Shown piece after piece: positions 32,744 through 43,289 of a stretch of DNA of 64,000 bases. The position numbers and the translations under genes were made by a program. The stretch is from Reticulitermes speratus. Taxonomy: Eukaryota; Arthropoda; Insecta; Blattodea; Rhinotermitidae. The stretch is from positions 16,857,243-16,921,242 of the forward strand of contig JAJKFL010000013.1 in the NCBI GenBank assembly GCA_021186555.1, read 5' to 3'. Under the pieces are notes generated by a model, which made no database searches, was not told the origin of the DNA, and saw nothing but the letters and a program-made list of their open reading frames with translations. Position 1 is the first letter of the stretch. Every line of letters begins with the position of its first letter.

Positions 32744-34010
32744 TATAAGAACTTTAGAAGGATTGTAAATACGTAGAAGTCACAACCACTTACATCCACT
32801 GGGAAGACGGACGAATTGCACAGTACATTCATATTTATCTATGAAGCGCACAACAGACTTTCTGTAAGCGTGACACTATATTACTTGTACACGAATCAAC
32901 TTATAGCTACTACGTAAATCTGTGTTTCGTAGAACGTAAATAGGAACGGCCAGTACAAACGAACAAGGTGGGATAATCAGAAACCGTTAAAACAAAAGAA
33001 CCGCATTCTTTCGTAAAAGTGAACCAATAAACATGTGTAAAACCTTTAAATCGTGCCAGGCATGCGAAAATGAGCTAAATGGGTCATTAGTACTCACTGT
33101 ATGAAGCTGTATTTTCAATTTTTAAATATGATACAGGGAATTAATATTAATATGACGAAGATGGCACGGTGCACGTGTCAACAGTGTGAAATGATACAGG
33201 GAATTAAAAAAAATAATCATTGTAATATAAATTGTAATAATACAGGGTCTTTCTGTTACTACCGCGCGAAGCACGGTAGCTTGTCGCATAACGAGCCTAC
33301 CTCCGCCAGGATATCCCGTGATAGCTGCGGTGCTCAAGACATAATGCAATCAGTAATATACGAGCTGTGACATATAATAGGCTAATAGGCTCGATCTAGA
33401 TCTACCTCGTATGTAGGTTCAGTATAGTATGTTCATTGCTTAACAATAAGAATATTGTTCTTTGGACCCAAGTTCACAAATTCTGTATGAAATGAAGATT
33501 TTACATTTTTACTGTGACCCCTCTACCAATATTAAATACATTCGAATTTATCGAAAGGTTCAAGACACGAAATGTGCACAGTCGAGCATGCCTTCCCCAT
33601 TATGTGTTCATTTTACAAACTTCGCACAAATACGCGTAATATGTAACAGAGAACGTGATAGCACGAATGGTAGGACTGTGTTATCAGGAATGATTATGAC
33701 TTGTAAATAGAATTACAAATTGCACGAACAAAAGCTAACAGAACTAGTAACATCACGGACCGTTCTCACGTTAGTCGCAAGACAGTGGTGGTGCAGAAAT
33801 TCTACGCTAACCGCGGTTTACCAACCGCGAATTGTATGTAGTCGTGTGTTTACCTTTATATCCAGTTTCTCTAACCGCCCTTTTACAGCTTAACAGTGCA
33901 GTTTGTCTTTGTCCGACACCTTTATTTAATTATTTTATATATTGTTGTAAAATGTGTCTACGCATTCTTGTGTTTTAGTGAAGTTACAACTGTACTGATT
34001 TAGTTAGGCT
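32744..34010. other. anonymous spacer with a 63-bp partial duplication
   Basis: ATGATACAGGGAATTAA occurs at 33128-33144 and again at 33191-33207. The block at 33240-33350 is CpG-rich (CTACCGCGCGAAGCACGGTA) and stands out from its AT-rich surroundings. It looks repeat-derived but I cannot assign it. No gene is recognised. Confidence 0.4.
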
Positions 34011-34023
34011 CTGATGAATGTGG

Positions 34024-34294
34024 GTGGGCCGGGATAGCGTAGTCGGTATAGCGACTCGCTACGGGCTGGACGGTCCGGGGATCGAATCCCGGTGGGGGCG
34101 AGATTTCCGACCTTGGGGCGCACCCAGCCTCCTATACAATGGGTACCGGGTCTCTTTTCCGGGGGTAAAGCGGCCGGGGCGTGCAGTTGACCACCCACCC
34201 TCATCTATTGCCAGGGTTAAAGAAAGAGTACAGCTATACCTCTACTCCCCCTCTTGGCCGTCATGACCTGTTCTAGGGAGAACTTTACCTTTAC
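34024..34294 (+). mobile_element. tRNA-derived SINE, family 3, intact with 13-bp TSD
   Basis: The head GGGCCGGGATAGCGTAGTCG holds the A-box region, and GGGATCGAATCCCGGTGG the B-box region. The body carries CAATGGGTACCGGGTCTC, CCGGGGGTAAAGCGGCC, CCACCCACCCTCATC and AAAGAAAGAGTACAGC, and it ends CTTTACCTTTACC. The duplication CTGATGAATGTGG is perfect at 34011-34023 and 34295-34307. This is the reference copy for the relatives at 8590, 15825, 16680, 20803, 34835, 46735, 54830 and 55955. Confidence 0.93.
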
Positions 34295-34307
34295 CTGATG
34301 AATGTGG

Positions 34308-34834
34308 ATAGCAGCCTTGGATCCACTAACCCTCGGTTTTCCATAAGGCCAATCGCGGTGTTTTTGAGCAAGGTAAACCAGTCGGTTGCTGAGGGAATGC
34401 GTATTTAGTATAAACGTTTTATGGGTGTCTGGTAAATGAACACGGGCAAAATCGAAGTGTGTTGTGTGTGAACTCGCTTTTGGATGAAACAAATTGGGCG
34501 CCAAGCAACAAGTTGGTGGACGCTAGACAGACACCGTCTCGGTGTTAGAACAGTCGCGGGTTTCAGGTTCTGTGCACGGAAGAGTGACCAACTGCAACGA
34601 GTAGTAGACAGACGCGTGTCGAGACCATTTCAGAGTTTGGTTGCCCTTGACCCGAGAACAGCAAATGAAGTGCACACACAGTTTTTATTATTTCGCCTTG
34701 AGTGCCCTTCTTATTCTTATTCCTATATTTCTACCCCTCTTCTTCTTTTTCTTCTTCTTCTTGTGTCTGAAGATGAAAAGGTAAAGTCGCCCCTGTGCTT
34801 AGTTGAGCGCAACGCCGTGAATATCTATGAGGGA
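34308..34834. other. anonymous spacer
   Basis: No gene is recognised. A CTT-rich low-complexity stretch lies at about 34735-34765. Confidence 0.4.
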
Positions 34835-34925
34835 GTAGAAGGTACTGTGTATGACCCCAAACATTCTTAACCTCGGCATTAGGTGGACGTAAGTGGATAG
34901 CTTCACGCATTGACAGCTGCATTTT
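34835..34925 (-). mobile_element. SINE 3' fragment related to family 3
   Basis: CCCAAACATTCTTAACCTCGGC, then AGGTGGACGTAAGTGGATAGC, matches 16715-16760 (CGCATCCTTAACCTCGGC, GATGGAGATAAGTGGTC). Only the 3' third is present. Confidence 0.5.
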
Positions 34926-35124
34926 CATGTAGATTGTTTTAGTTGTGTAATAATAGAATTTCCGTTGCGACAGGACAATAAATACATAAATTATAACAAT
35001 TTATTGATGAGATGATGTCTTTTGGTGACCGTAAACTCTTTTTGTGGAACGTTGTAGTCTGTATTTTTATCGTTAATTTAACGGCTGTATTTACCTCACA
35101 TTATATATATCGTTGGATTTTAGT
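34926..35124. other. short AT-rich spacer
   Basis: Nothing is recognised. Confidence 0.4.
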
Positions 35125-35290
35125 TGAAAGTATGTGAAAGAAGAGGTCATAGCTTAACTACAGGTAATATCCCGACAAGTTCCTGGATAGACTGAAGAAT
35201 ACCACGAAAACCCCTTCAGGATATCCCATCTCATGACTGAGATTTTAACCCTGGTCTCCCGAATATTAACCACTAAACCGCTGCATTTAT
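35125..35290 (-). mobile_element. old SINE of the 18735 group
   Basis: GTGAAAGAAGAGGTCATAGC, CACGAAAACCCCTTCAGGATA, GAGATTTTAACCCTGGTCTCCCG and CCACTAAACCGC run in the order body to head of the group, read in reverse. The GTTAAAATCTCAG segment on the minus strand occupies the B-box position. Confidence 0.6.
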
Positions 35291-35294
35291 TTTC

Positions 35295-35580
35295 GAGTGA
35301 CTAGTATACCTGCCTTGTACTCTGACGACTTTGCTTTAGAATCTGAGTTCGTAAATGTTTCATTATTTTCTTGTTCCCTACAACAAACCAATGAAAGTAA
35401 CGTATGTGACTTGTGCTTTAACGTCCAGAACTTTGCATTTTGCCCACGCAGTATATTTCGTACTATTCTCACAGTAAGCAGCCATTATTTCGCTAAACGA
35501 CTTTAAGTGGTTCGGGGAACTGAAGTTCTGTGTAGAAATGAGATGAATGTCAAGGAGTATAGGGTTCAAGTATGTTAATA
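35295..35580 (-). repeat. possible dispersed repeat, unassigned
   Basis: The minus strand shares AAAGTTCTGGACGT and CACAAG with 23837 (+), and GCATTTTGCCCACGCAG (+) resembles 17813. Both strands have open frames of about 60 codons without domain character. The limits are unknown. Confidence 0.3.
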
Positions 35581-35759
35581 AAGGATTTTCTCAGGAAACT
35601 GCGTAGTGCAAGCAGGTAAAAACCTTTCTAAATAAACAAAGATTCAATCACTGGATTGACTTGACGTACTTCTGTAGAGCGTATATTCTGTGTTGCCATG
35701 TCCACTCTGTAAATTGTTCTTGCGAGTCCGTTTCGTAGTATTATCATCATAGTGATTTA

Positions 35760-35830
35760 CTAGGGTGATATAGATCCTCAAACAGGACCAGCGAAATGTT
35801 GAAACCCGTGAACTTGACTTATGTCTTAGG
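35760..35830. mobile_element. possible fold-back single arm
   Basis: GATCCTCAAACAGGACCAGCGAAATGTTGAAACCCG resembles the core with CCGAAACRT in decayed form. This is weak. Confidence 0.25.
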
Positions 35831-36380
35831 ACTTTGTCAATCGTTTAGGATTCCAACAAGATAGACAATTTAAATACAGCGTTATATTGTGGTGCCTTCG
35901 CCTAACCATTGTTGACATGTAAATGCAAAAATATTTTCTCTTTTTATTGTTGTTGGCGTAGATATAGCTGTCAAAAATATAAAAGTGTTTTCTGTTCTCA
36001 TTTAAATGCAACAATGGGATCCTTTGTCCCGCTGTTGAGCTACAAAACTATTTCGTACTGCAGTTAACAATAACAAGTATTAGGCCCACATATTGTGTGT
36101 CTGTCTGTATTCTTGCCTTAGTTATCCGGCAGGCAAATCGCATATTTTCTGCGTCATATTATATTGTCATCTGCGACCTGTATGGCTCTAACATATTTTT
36201 CCATATTATCCCATTAACTGCACGATTTTCGGAAGAAAAAAACTTCTGAACATAAAATGTGTTCTGATTTTCTCTACAACTGTCGTCTGAAACATTTCTC
36301 ATTTTAAGAAGAGTTGAGTGAGATATCATAAATGTACGTAGGTCGTCATGTAACGTACCCGTTATTCTTGCCAGATTTTA
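35831..36380. other. anonymous AT-rich spacer
   Basis: Nothing is recognised. Confidence 0.4.
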
Positions 36381-36384
36381 ATGA

Positions 36385-36545
36385 AACGTGACTTTTCTCG
36401 ATATAATTTCTAAAAATTCTCAAATATCAAATTTCAAGAAAATATGTCGAGTGGGAGCCGAGTTGTTCCATGCGGACAGACATGACGTTGCTAATAGTCG
36501 CTTTTCGCAATTTTTGCGAACGCACTTAAATACGTATCAAACACT
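36385..36545 (+). repeat. dispersed repeat with ADRHDVANSRFSQF-type frame, copy 1
   Basis: The translation contains AELFHADRHDVANSRFSQFL. The nucleotide order (CTAAAAATTCTCAAATATCAAATTTC, GGAGCCGAG, GCGGACAGACATGACG, GCGAACGC) matches 53690-53815 (+) and 43480-43680 (-). It appears to be a non-autonomous dispersed repeat. Mobile-element class unknown. Confidence 0.6.
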
Positions 36546-36829
36546 GGATGTCTCCAATAATTTGATATTATTGTGTAAATTTGTGTATTGTAGGTATATA
36601 TAAGCAACCTTTCCAATTAATTATACACTAATTATCTTACCGTTGTACGCTGTGTAGTCTGAGCAAATAGCAGCGTCGTTAATAAGCCATAAATAAGCTG
36701 AGCCTGTGTAGTTCGAATATTGGTTATGTTCTGACATAATGCATGTCGCTCGATCTGGGCATCCTGTGACTAGTTATACATTCTGCCTGTAGATGGCGTG
36801 GCATATTACCGCTGTGTACTCCTCCAGAA

Positions 36830-37005
36830 CATTGTTCTAAGAGTTGACTGTAGATGTCGTTGCGGTATCCAGAGGTTATTTTCAGCAATGACCACAGATG
36901 TCGGAGCAGTCCCCAAAAATTGTTCTCAGAGTCTATCATAGATGTCGGAGAAGTAGCGATCATAACGCAGTTGGAATACTCTTAGAAGTCGTCCATAGTT
37001 ACTAT
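36830..37005. repeat. degenerate 44-bp tandem array upstream of the candidate exon
   Basis: AGATGTCG recurs at 36852, 36896 and 36940, and as AGAAGTCG at 36984, exactly 44 bp apart each time. Between them, ATTGTTCTAAGAGT at 36831 and ATTGTTCTCAGAGT at 36919 repeat two units (88 bp) apart. Additional AGATGGCG (36791) and AGATGTCT (37059) lie off register. AGATGGCG resembles the core of YY1/Pho and CTCF-like sites, but I only note the resemblance. The position, ending 126 bp before the ATG at 37131, suggests a promoter-proximal array. Confidence 0.6.
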
Positions 37006-37130
37006 GGCAACGGGAGATTAGGTTGGAGTCTGTCATGGTATTACGTCTGGACCTCACTAGATGTCTGTGGTGTAGGTAAACGGAAGTGAAGAGAGGCTGC
37101 AAAGCGAGTTAGTTGCACGAGGTTTTGAGA

Positions 37131-37624
37131 ATGAAGAATCAGTTGGTCGTGAAGTGCGGTGCGGTTCGGATGCTGGAGTGGCCGTGTCGGCAGATCCCGG
37201 TCGAGTGGGATTTGGATTTAGACCTCAATCTGGAGTTGACACCTACAGTTGTTCAGCACCCTAAAACCAAACTGCAACGGTACCTTTCGGAGGGGCACCA
37301 CCACCATCTCCGTCATCATGACATGGTGCAGTCATCAGCAGCTGTCCCCAGAAAATCAGCTACCATGACCTTTCACAGGTCACTTTCAGATTCTCCAAAT
37401 CAATCTCATCATTTATTAGCTGACCACCAGAAACAGCATAACGGTTTGGTGGTGGAACCGTCAGCCAACTGCTCGCGGACATCTGCCAACATGACCGTTG
37501 ACAGATCAGTGTCTAATCAGTCAAGTGTCAAACTCCGCCGGTTTCTGTCAGAGGGTCATCACAACCAACAGGAGGCGTCGCCTTCGGCCTCCCGACAGAG
37601 GTCTGCCACGGTGACATTTAACAG
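37131..37624 (+). CDS. candidate first coding exon, histidine- and serine-rich repeat protein, unknown function
   Basis: I do not recognise this protein. An in-frame TAG at 37110-37112 precedes the first ATG at 37131, which has A at -3. The frame stays open to 37730, but a possible splice donor (AACAG/GTCAGT) lies at 37625 and the sequence after about 37640 is low-complexity and ends in a 17-C run. Residues 47-57 (KLQRYLSEGHH) repeat at 134-144 (KLRRFLSEGHH). A second motif occurs three times: SATMTFHRSLSD at 76-87, SANMTVDRSVSN at 118-129 and SATVTFNRSV at 158-167. Residues 27-36 alternate acid and leucine (DLDLDLNLEL). There is no signal peptide or membrane segment. Conserved internal repeats at the peptide level argue for real coding. 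It could instead be an unrecognised repeat. No downstream exon was identified. Confidence 0.45.
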
Positions 37625-37688
37625 GTCAGTTCGCACTCCTGTTGCCACTTTTGTTTTTAGGTTTTTTTACCAACTGGTGTTTGCAATG

Positions 37689-37705
37689 CCCCCCCCCCCC
37701 CCCCC
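37689..37705. repeat. 17-cytosine run
   Basis: A pure C tract downstream of the candidate exon. It lies inside the open frame as a proline stretch, which is another reason to end the exon before it. Confidence 0.95.
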
Positions 37706-37733
37706 GACCCCACTATATAGTACCCTAAGATGA

Positions 37734-38380
37734 CATCAGCATGGAAGTAGCCGGAAGTGCTTTTCCATGTGACAAATGGAACTAGTAGTTGGCCTTAAAC
37801 CCGAATCTCCTGTCTGAGTATGCTTCAGCGTCTGTCACAACAGCCAGTGAAATTTAAACGTAGGTGTCTGATGAAACACGGAAAGGAAAGAATCCTTGTG
37901 CAGTTGTCGTTAAAAGCGAATGTGACCAGATGTTTAAGATTGCATTTCTTGTTTAAGATATACAGGAAATAAAGGTATGTGACATGGGTGTACTTTAATC
38001 AAGTTTTACCCCAAACATATTTTAAATTATAAAAGGGACAATCTGTAAGCGTATCGGTGTGTTAATATTTCAACCTATGCTATTCCTTTTTTCTACAGCA
38101 TACCGCTTATTTTTATTGGTGTTTTACGTAAAAAAGTGGGGTTCCTTGTTGCCCCGGAGTGGCGTGTCTTGAGGTTGTGAATGAAGGAGACGACTTTCAC
38201 ATGTGGAGAAAACTGACTGCGATAATGAACTTTCGGGTTTCATACAAGGCGGGAAATTTGTTGACGAACTTAGCCACAGTTAGCGTCTGTACGGGGAATC
38301 TGTTCCATCGAATTGCTTATGAACAAAGAGTTACTCAAAAACCTTATTTTCTTGTCGCATAATTTCTAATCCAGTAGAAC
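37734..38380. other. anonymous spacer or possible intron
   Basis: No second exon could be recognised. The frame 38159-38362 (+) has no repeat similarity to the exon at 37131 and no domain. Confidence 0.35.
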
Positions 38381-38384
38381 TCTA

Positions 38385-38418
<34 letters not shown>
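38385..38418. repeat. TTA microsatellite
   Basis: About eleven TTA units. Confidence 0.95.
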
Positions 38419-39060
38419 TTATAAGTGCCATTAATTCTATTTTTGGACGAACTTATTATTGCGGCTTTAGTACTGATTCTACTCGTCAAATTTCGCATCG
38501 ACTTCATGTTTGTAATTGTTTATTTAAAATACTGTTTTATGCGCATTATGCAGGTACTGTTGCTATCTCCAGACCAAATTTCACCTGCCTAACTCCAATT
38601 GCATATTTTAAATCTGTTACCATATTTCAGGACCTTAACTGCAGCAAATTAATAAAACGCGGCACTGTAATAGCGTCCAATGGCATAACGTTCGTACTAA
38701 GTTCCATGAAGTCTGCCTGCTGGTTCAGAAGTTTAAATGAGGGTCTTGAGGAAGTAAAGTAACCTAAAACTGTGGTGCGAACACCACGTACCGTTGCATA
38801 TCTCCAGAAAGGAAGTCGTAGATGCAAACTCGATTGTCGTGCGTCGTGTGTTTTTTACCTATTCTTTTTCTGTCTCTTTGACATGTGGATGACGGACGTG
38901 AAAGAAACCGTTGGAGTGAGTTTTAAAGATTACGACTCAGCATTCTCCTTGACTACGTCTGAAGGGCTGGAAAAAAAAATAATTACGATCGTCAGATCCT
39001 GTCATTGATTGTGGGATCATGAAATAAAGGTGGGTGAATGTTACGGTCAAACGGATGAAT
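38419..39060. other. anonymous spacer
   Basis: TGGCATAACGTTCGTACTAAGTTCCATGAAG at 38681-38711 resembles 42983-43013 (TGGCATAACTTTCATACCAAGTTGTATGAAA). An old dispersed repeat is likely but the limits are unclear. Confidence 0.35.
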
Positions 39061-39063
39061 AGA

Positions 39064-39088
39064 TTGGTGGGTAGGTGGGTGGGTGGAA
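39064..39088. repeat. GGTG/GGTA-rich simple repeat
   Basis: Tandem GGTGGGTAGGTGGGTGGGTG, followed by GATG and GATA tetranucleotides to about 39130. Confidence 0.75.
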
Positions 39089-39130
39089 CGATGAAACGAT
39101 GGATGGATGTTTAGTTGATGGATAGATGGG

Positions 39131-39835
39131 GACGAGGAACATACTTAGCGCCTGATTGCTGAAGACAGGGGAGCCGGCAGGGAGGTGCAAATTGGTGCAG
39201 TTGCACCACTTTCGGATTTTCACATAATTTACTTTTTTATATTTAATAATATACTAAATCAAAAATTCTTAAAAAAATATTTTAATTAAACAACAACTAT
39301 TTATGTTGACCAATATTGTGTATTAAAAAGTCTCATCACTTTAAAAACCAGTAATGTGCACCACCTTGCGAAAAATATTGCTGGCGTATCACATTTGAAG
39401 GAAACGAGGAAACTGATCACGATAAATCAGGATAGCCTAATAGCATTTAGTATTCCGTTCCACTGATACCAAGCAAGATCGCTGTTTCTGCTGAGGCACA
39501 ATTTTAGGTTCTACAAAGTTCGTGCCTCACTGATAGCAAATGATCACGAATTGTGATAGGTTATGACTTTACGAGTTATGCTGTCGTGATCTGTGGTTAA
39601 TGGATCCTCTCCGCGGTCACGTGAAATGACAAGGCTCACGATTTCCCGGCTGTATCAGTGACCAACACCATAAACTGGAGACGTTCGGAAAGCTGACTTT
39701 TCATTTATGATATTACGCAATATTAAGGAACATGAGGTAGGACAGGCTACGTTAAAAAACGCCAGTTTGTAATGAGTTTGGTCTACATGTACAGCAAGCG
39801 CTGCTAGCCAACTAACTTCATGAACAGTCCTTCTG
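39131..39835. other. anonymous spacer
   Basis: Nothing is recognised. AT-rich at 39230-39340. Confidence 0.4.
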
Positions 39836-39839
39836 CAGA

Positions 39840-40140
39840 AAATAGCAGTTCCTCACCTAGTCAAGAATTTCCTCGCATTTTATGGGACTTGAAACTCCAT
39901 TACCGTGTTCACAAGAGCTCCCTCTTTGTCCCTCTCCTGAAACAGATCAATCCAGTTCACGCCTCCCCACGTATTATTTCTTGAAGAGCCATTTTAATCT
40001 GATCCATCTATGTCTAGGTCGCCCAAGTGGTCTATTTCCCTCACGTTTTTCCACCAAAATTCTGTATGCATCTCTCGTCTCCCCATACGTGCCACACGCA
40101 CCGCCTATCTCATTCTTCTTGATTGATTACTCTAGTTACA
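39840..40140 (-). mobile_element. LINE 3' end, WEDN type, pseudogenic
   Basis: Minus-strand translation in shifting frames gives peptides resembling RRMRWVAHVARMG, then GKPEGK...HLGD and a final [19 protein letters not shown]-like end before a stop near 39878. These correspond to the copies at 42277 and 51195. Several frameshifts show that it is dead. On the plus strand it appears as an open frame (39882-40148), which is a shadow. Confidence 0.65.
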
Positions 40141-40561
40141 TTTGGTGAGGAGTACACATCGCGAAGCTACTCATGCGGTCTGCTACAGGACCCTGTTACG
40201 CGCTGCAGTGTCTTTAAAATATTAGGGTCCATCGGGAAATATGTATACATGGCGCATAATTTCGTAACTGAAAAACCTACACGGATTGTGATTATGATGG
40301 GAATACGTCGCCGAACTATTATGATGTTTCCAGCGCTGAAGCAAAATGTTGGCAGCCACAGACGTAAAGGTGATCGCGAGGTGGAAATATTTGTGACACG
40401 TTGGCTGATAACACGTACACGGCCTTTTTGTCAACAGGGAATAGAAAGTTCGGCTTGCATTACAATAAATACCTCAGTTGGGCGGGGAATGTGGGGAAAA
40501 GTAATGGGGTATCAGTATAATTGCATCTGAACTGTTCTTATTAGGGATGAAAATAAAGAAC

Positions 40562-40584
40562 TATATATATATATATATATATAT
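40562..40584. repeat. TA microsatellite
   Basis: Uninterrupted TA run. Confidence 0.95.
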
Positions 40585-40600
40585 GTGAACATTAAAATCG

Positions 40601-40680
40601 TCTAGGATGTGACGCCGTGTAGCTTGATATTTATGTACTTGGTATTTATATACCATCCCACACGGTGTCATATCACAGAG
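40601..40680. mobile_element. short fold-back hairpin (about 80 bp)
   Basis: TCTAGGATGTGACGCCGTGT at 40601-40620 pairs with ACACGGTGTCATATCACAGA at 40660-40679, around an AT-rich centre. The arms are the outer GGATGTGACGCCGTG segment of the 9450-9629 group with the inner core deleted. Confidence 0.75.
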
Positions 40681-40744
40681 GAATGTCCAACATGATCGTT
40701 ATTGTATTTACTGATGTATTTTGAGAACAAGTTGAGAACTACAA

Positions 40745-40850
40745 CAGCTTGAGCCAGGGATATTCCTTAACCGGACGTAGAATCGAATGGGGTATCGCTC
40801 GCATACGGATATAGCTCGTTACCGCTAAACTAACGTCCGTGATTGATGAG
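40745..40850 (-). mobile_element. SINE head fragment, 18735 group
   Basis: GGATATTCCTTAACCGGACG, AGAATCGAATGGGG and CGTTACCGCTAAACTAACGTCC resemble the B-box to A-box part of a tRNA-derived head read in reverse. The body is missing. Confidence 0.4.
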
Positions 40851-41099
40851 GAACAGTTAAGTACAGCTAGAAGGGTTTCCAAATGGAGGTAAGAAACGTG
40901 ACCCAATTCCAGCTGCCGATCGATTTAACTCCGGCTTATTGCCTGAATCTTTACACAGTTTTCCCCAGTTCCTCCTCATCCAGATGTTAACTAAAGTGTT
41001 TCAATATAGCTGCTTTACTTCATCATCCATCATCGCCATCACGGACAATGATATGTAGTTTTTTTCTGGTTGATGTTACTTCTTGAGGCGCCATTAAGA

Positions 41100-41335
41100 A
41101 CGTACCAGACTAGAAGGATTCACAGAGGTGACCAGCCACTTCAGTTTGGAATTCAAGTCCAACTTTTCGGAGACGTACTCTGTCTTCATTCAAGGGATAA
41201 TTTCTTGATAATTTTGAGACAGCAGATCTCCGGAACATTATATTTGTGCTTCGAATTGAAGCGGCTCGCTGCCCGAGGGAATTTTTATCACTTAAAAATA
41301 TAAATGTAGAAAATTCCAAAATTTGTCTCATTTTG
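41100..41335 (-). other. coding-like minus-strand segment, unassigned
   Basis: About 70 codons are open on the minus strand with good amino-acid balance: FRRSAVSKLSRNYPLNEDRV, then RLRKVGLEFQTEVAGHLCES. I do not recognise a domain. It may be part of a transposon protein or a decayed gene. There is no start, intron signal or repeat partner in this window. Confidence 0.3.
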
Positions 41336-41524
41336 AGATTCGTAAGATGTAGCTTAGATGCGGACAGCGTGAAATCGTCTTCCAGTAATCTTATTTGGCA
41401 TTCTCATCCAGTTCCTTTCATATTGAACTAACGGAAATGCAATTTAGCGTAACAAATACGCTTAGCAAATCACTGACGATATTACTCGTACAATGTCATC
41501 GAAACGCATGTGTGTGTGTGTTAA

Positions 41525-41735
41525 GTGTGTTATTTAACGACAATGTCCATTGCTGAGAATAAATATCGTCTGTGGTAGATGAATGATGAATGAATGAGTA
41601 TGGAGCAATAGTGAAATGATATTTACAGGGAAAAACCCGAAGTACTGAGAGAAAAACCTGTCCAAGTGTCAGTTTGTCCACAAAAAATCCCACATGGACT
41701 GGTCTGGGATCTAACACGGCTTTCCGCTATGATGT
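41525..41735 (-). mobile_element. decayed SINE, family 2 body
   Basis: ATTTACAGGGAAAAACCCGAAGTACTGAGAG, CCTGTCCAAGTGTCAGTTTGTCCAC and AAATCCCACATGGACTGGTC match the body of 58995-59273 base for base over most of their length. The tRNA head after 41725 is lost. The left end (TATTTAACGACAATGTCC) recalls the tail of the 18735 group. Confidence 0.65.
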
Positions 41736-42275
41736 AAAGTCTAGTAAAACACTCATGGTAGCACTCGTACATTGTTACCGAAACACGTATGTGTAAATAC
41801 GGCGAAGTATACGGTATATTGTGTTACAACATGCCTACTGTACTATAGTTTTAACAGAAGACGGAATAAATAAAATTTTATCTCTGTCTTTTGTTGGAGA
41901 AGGGGCGGTTTTCACCGCTTGTTGGTTCTGCTTTTACGCGAGTCTGACACTGGAACGTGAGTAAAGCGATTGAGGTCATGGCCCACCACAATAGCCGTGA
42001 ATGCATTTTGCAGCACACGATCGTTTATCATTTTTCTTATCTGCAGATATATTGCCCATATTAAAGCGTTATTCATGTAAAACTCAATTTGTTAAAGCAA
42101 ACAGATATAAGTGCATTACCTTGTCAATGGCACGTAATGCCCTCTTGACCGTTCTTCTATGAGATAAGGCTGTCGGTGTGTCAATCAGTAATTGGTAATT
42201 TGATAGGTCAGGCCACTCCGCTGAACGTGTTTTGTGTTAGTCTTTATATTTGTATTACAGCACTAATGGTGGAGA
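41736..42275. other. anonymous spacer
   Basis: Nothing is recognised. Confidence 0.4.
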
Positions 42276-42276
42276 G

Positions 42277-42474
42277 GAGAGGTGCGTATAGGGTTTTGAT
42301 GGGAAAACCTGAGGGAAAGAACCACTTGGAAGACCCATGCGTAGATGGGAGGATAATGTTAGAATGGATCTTAAAGCAATAATTTGGGAGGACGAGGACT
42401 CGATTGATCTGGCTCAGGATAGGGACAGGTGGCGGGTTCTTGTGAAGACGGTAATGATTCTCCATGTTTCATAA
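42277..42474 (+). mobile_element. LINE 3' end, WEDN type
   Basis: The first part reads [19 protein letters not shown]. After a one-base shift it reads [20 protein letters not shown], then [20 protein letters not shown] and HVS before TAA at 42472-42474. This is the best preserved example of the family's C-terminus in the window, with a single frameshift. The reverse transcriptase domain is absent. Confidence 0.82.
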
Positions 42475-42540
42475 AGTGAGGGGAATTTCTTCACTAGCCA
42501 ACGAATATTTAGCTTCTCAAGAAGGCCTCTGCTCCGTGGA

Positions 42541-42570
42541 GTTAGTTAATTAGTTAGTTAGTTAGTAAGC
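42541..42570. repeat. TTAG simple repeat
   Basis: Tandem GTTAGTTAATTAGTTAGTTAG. Confidence 0.75.
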
Positions 42571-42904
42571 TGTGTTCTACTTTCTCTGATTACCTGCATG
42601 TTACTGGTATAAAGACCAGGGGTTTTCCAATTCATGAAGCCCCTTGTTTTCTTTTGCAGAGGTATCTAGTCGTGCAAAGATATTACTAATTAGTGTTCAT
42701 TTTACTGTATTTGTGAGGAATTTATTGTTGAAGTACATATTCTTTACACATTAAATCTGTCGGATGTCTCCTTAAAGATTTAAATCGTCGCCATGTTTTT
42801 AAGTGCTGACTTACAAGCAATATTTCAGTTACATTGTGAAGTTTTGATTGTGTTCTCTCTCTGACTAAATGTCACATGTCTATGCCATCAGACCGAATAC
42901 TGAA

Positions 42905-43030
42905 GAAACATTTCGTACAGCCGCCATGTTCTTATAAAAGCTTGTATACAAGTTAAGAAATGCGGCGTTTGGATTCATTCATTGGCATAACTTTCATACC
43001 AAGTTGTATGAAAATCAATGGGATGGGTTA
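42905..43030 (+). repeat. dispersed repeat shared with 48900-49035
   Basis: GCCGCCATGTTCTTATAAAAGC, AAGAAATGCGGCGTTTGG and CAAGTTGTATGAAAATCAATGGGATGGG parallel CTCCATGTTGTTATTAGTCAG, ACAATACGGCGTTGGGG and GAAGTTTCGTTAAAATTGGTAAATTGG at 48918-49020. The class is unknown. Confidence 0.45.
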
Positions 43031-43289
43031 GAGGTTCAAATGCGGGGACAAAGAGGCATTACGGTGATCCCGTGAGCCTGAACTTTGCGTTTTAAAGAAA
43101 GAAGGTTGGCTAAGTAGGAAAAAAGCCAATCTTGCAAACCTTGCCTTTAGTCCTGAAATGAGTAACGGATAAGAAATTGTACTAGACCTAAGAATTTCTA
43201 TTTTTAAAACTGGGTTAGAATGTTTATTTATTTGCACCTTATTGTACTACGATCTTAGTAACTCACCCTCTGTAGCATTGAATGGTTGG

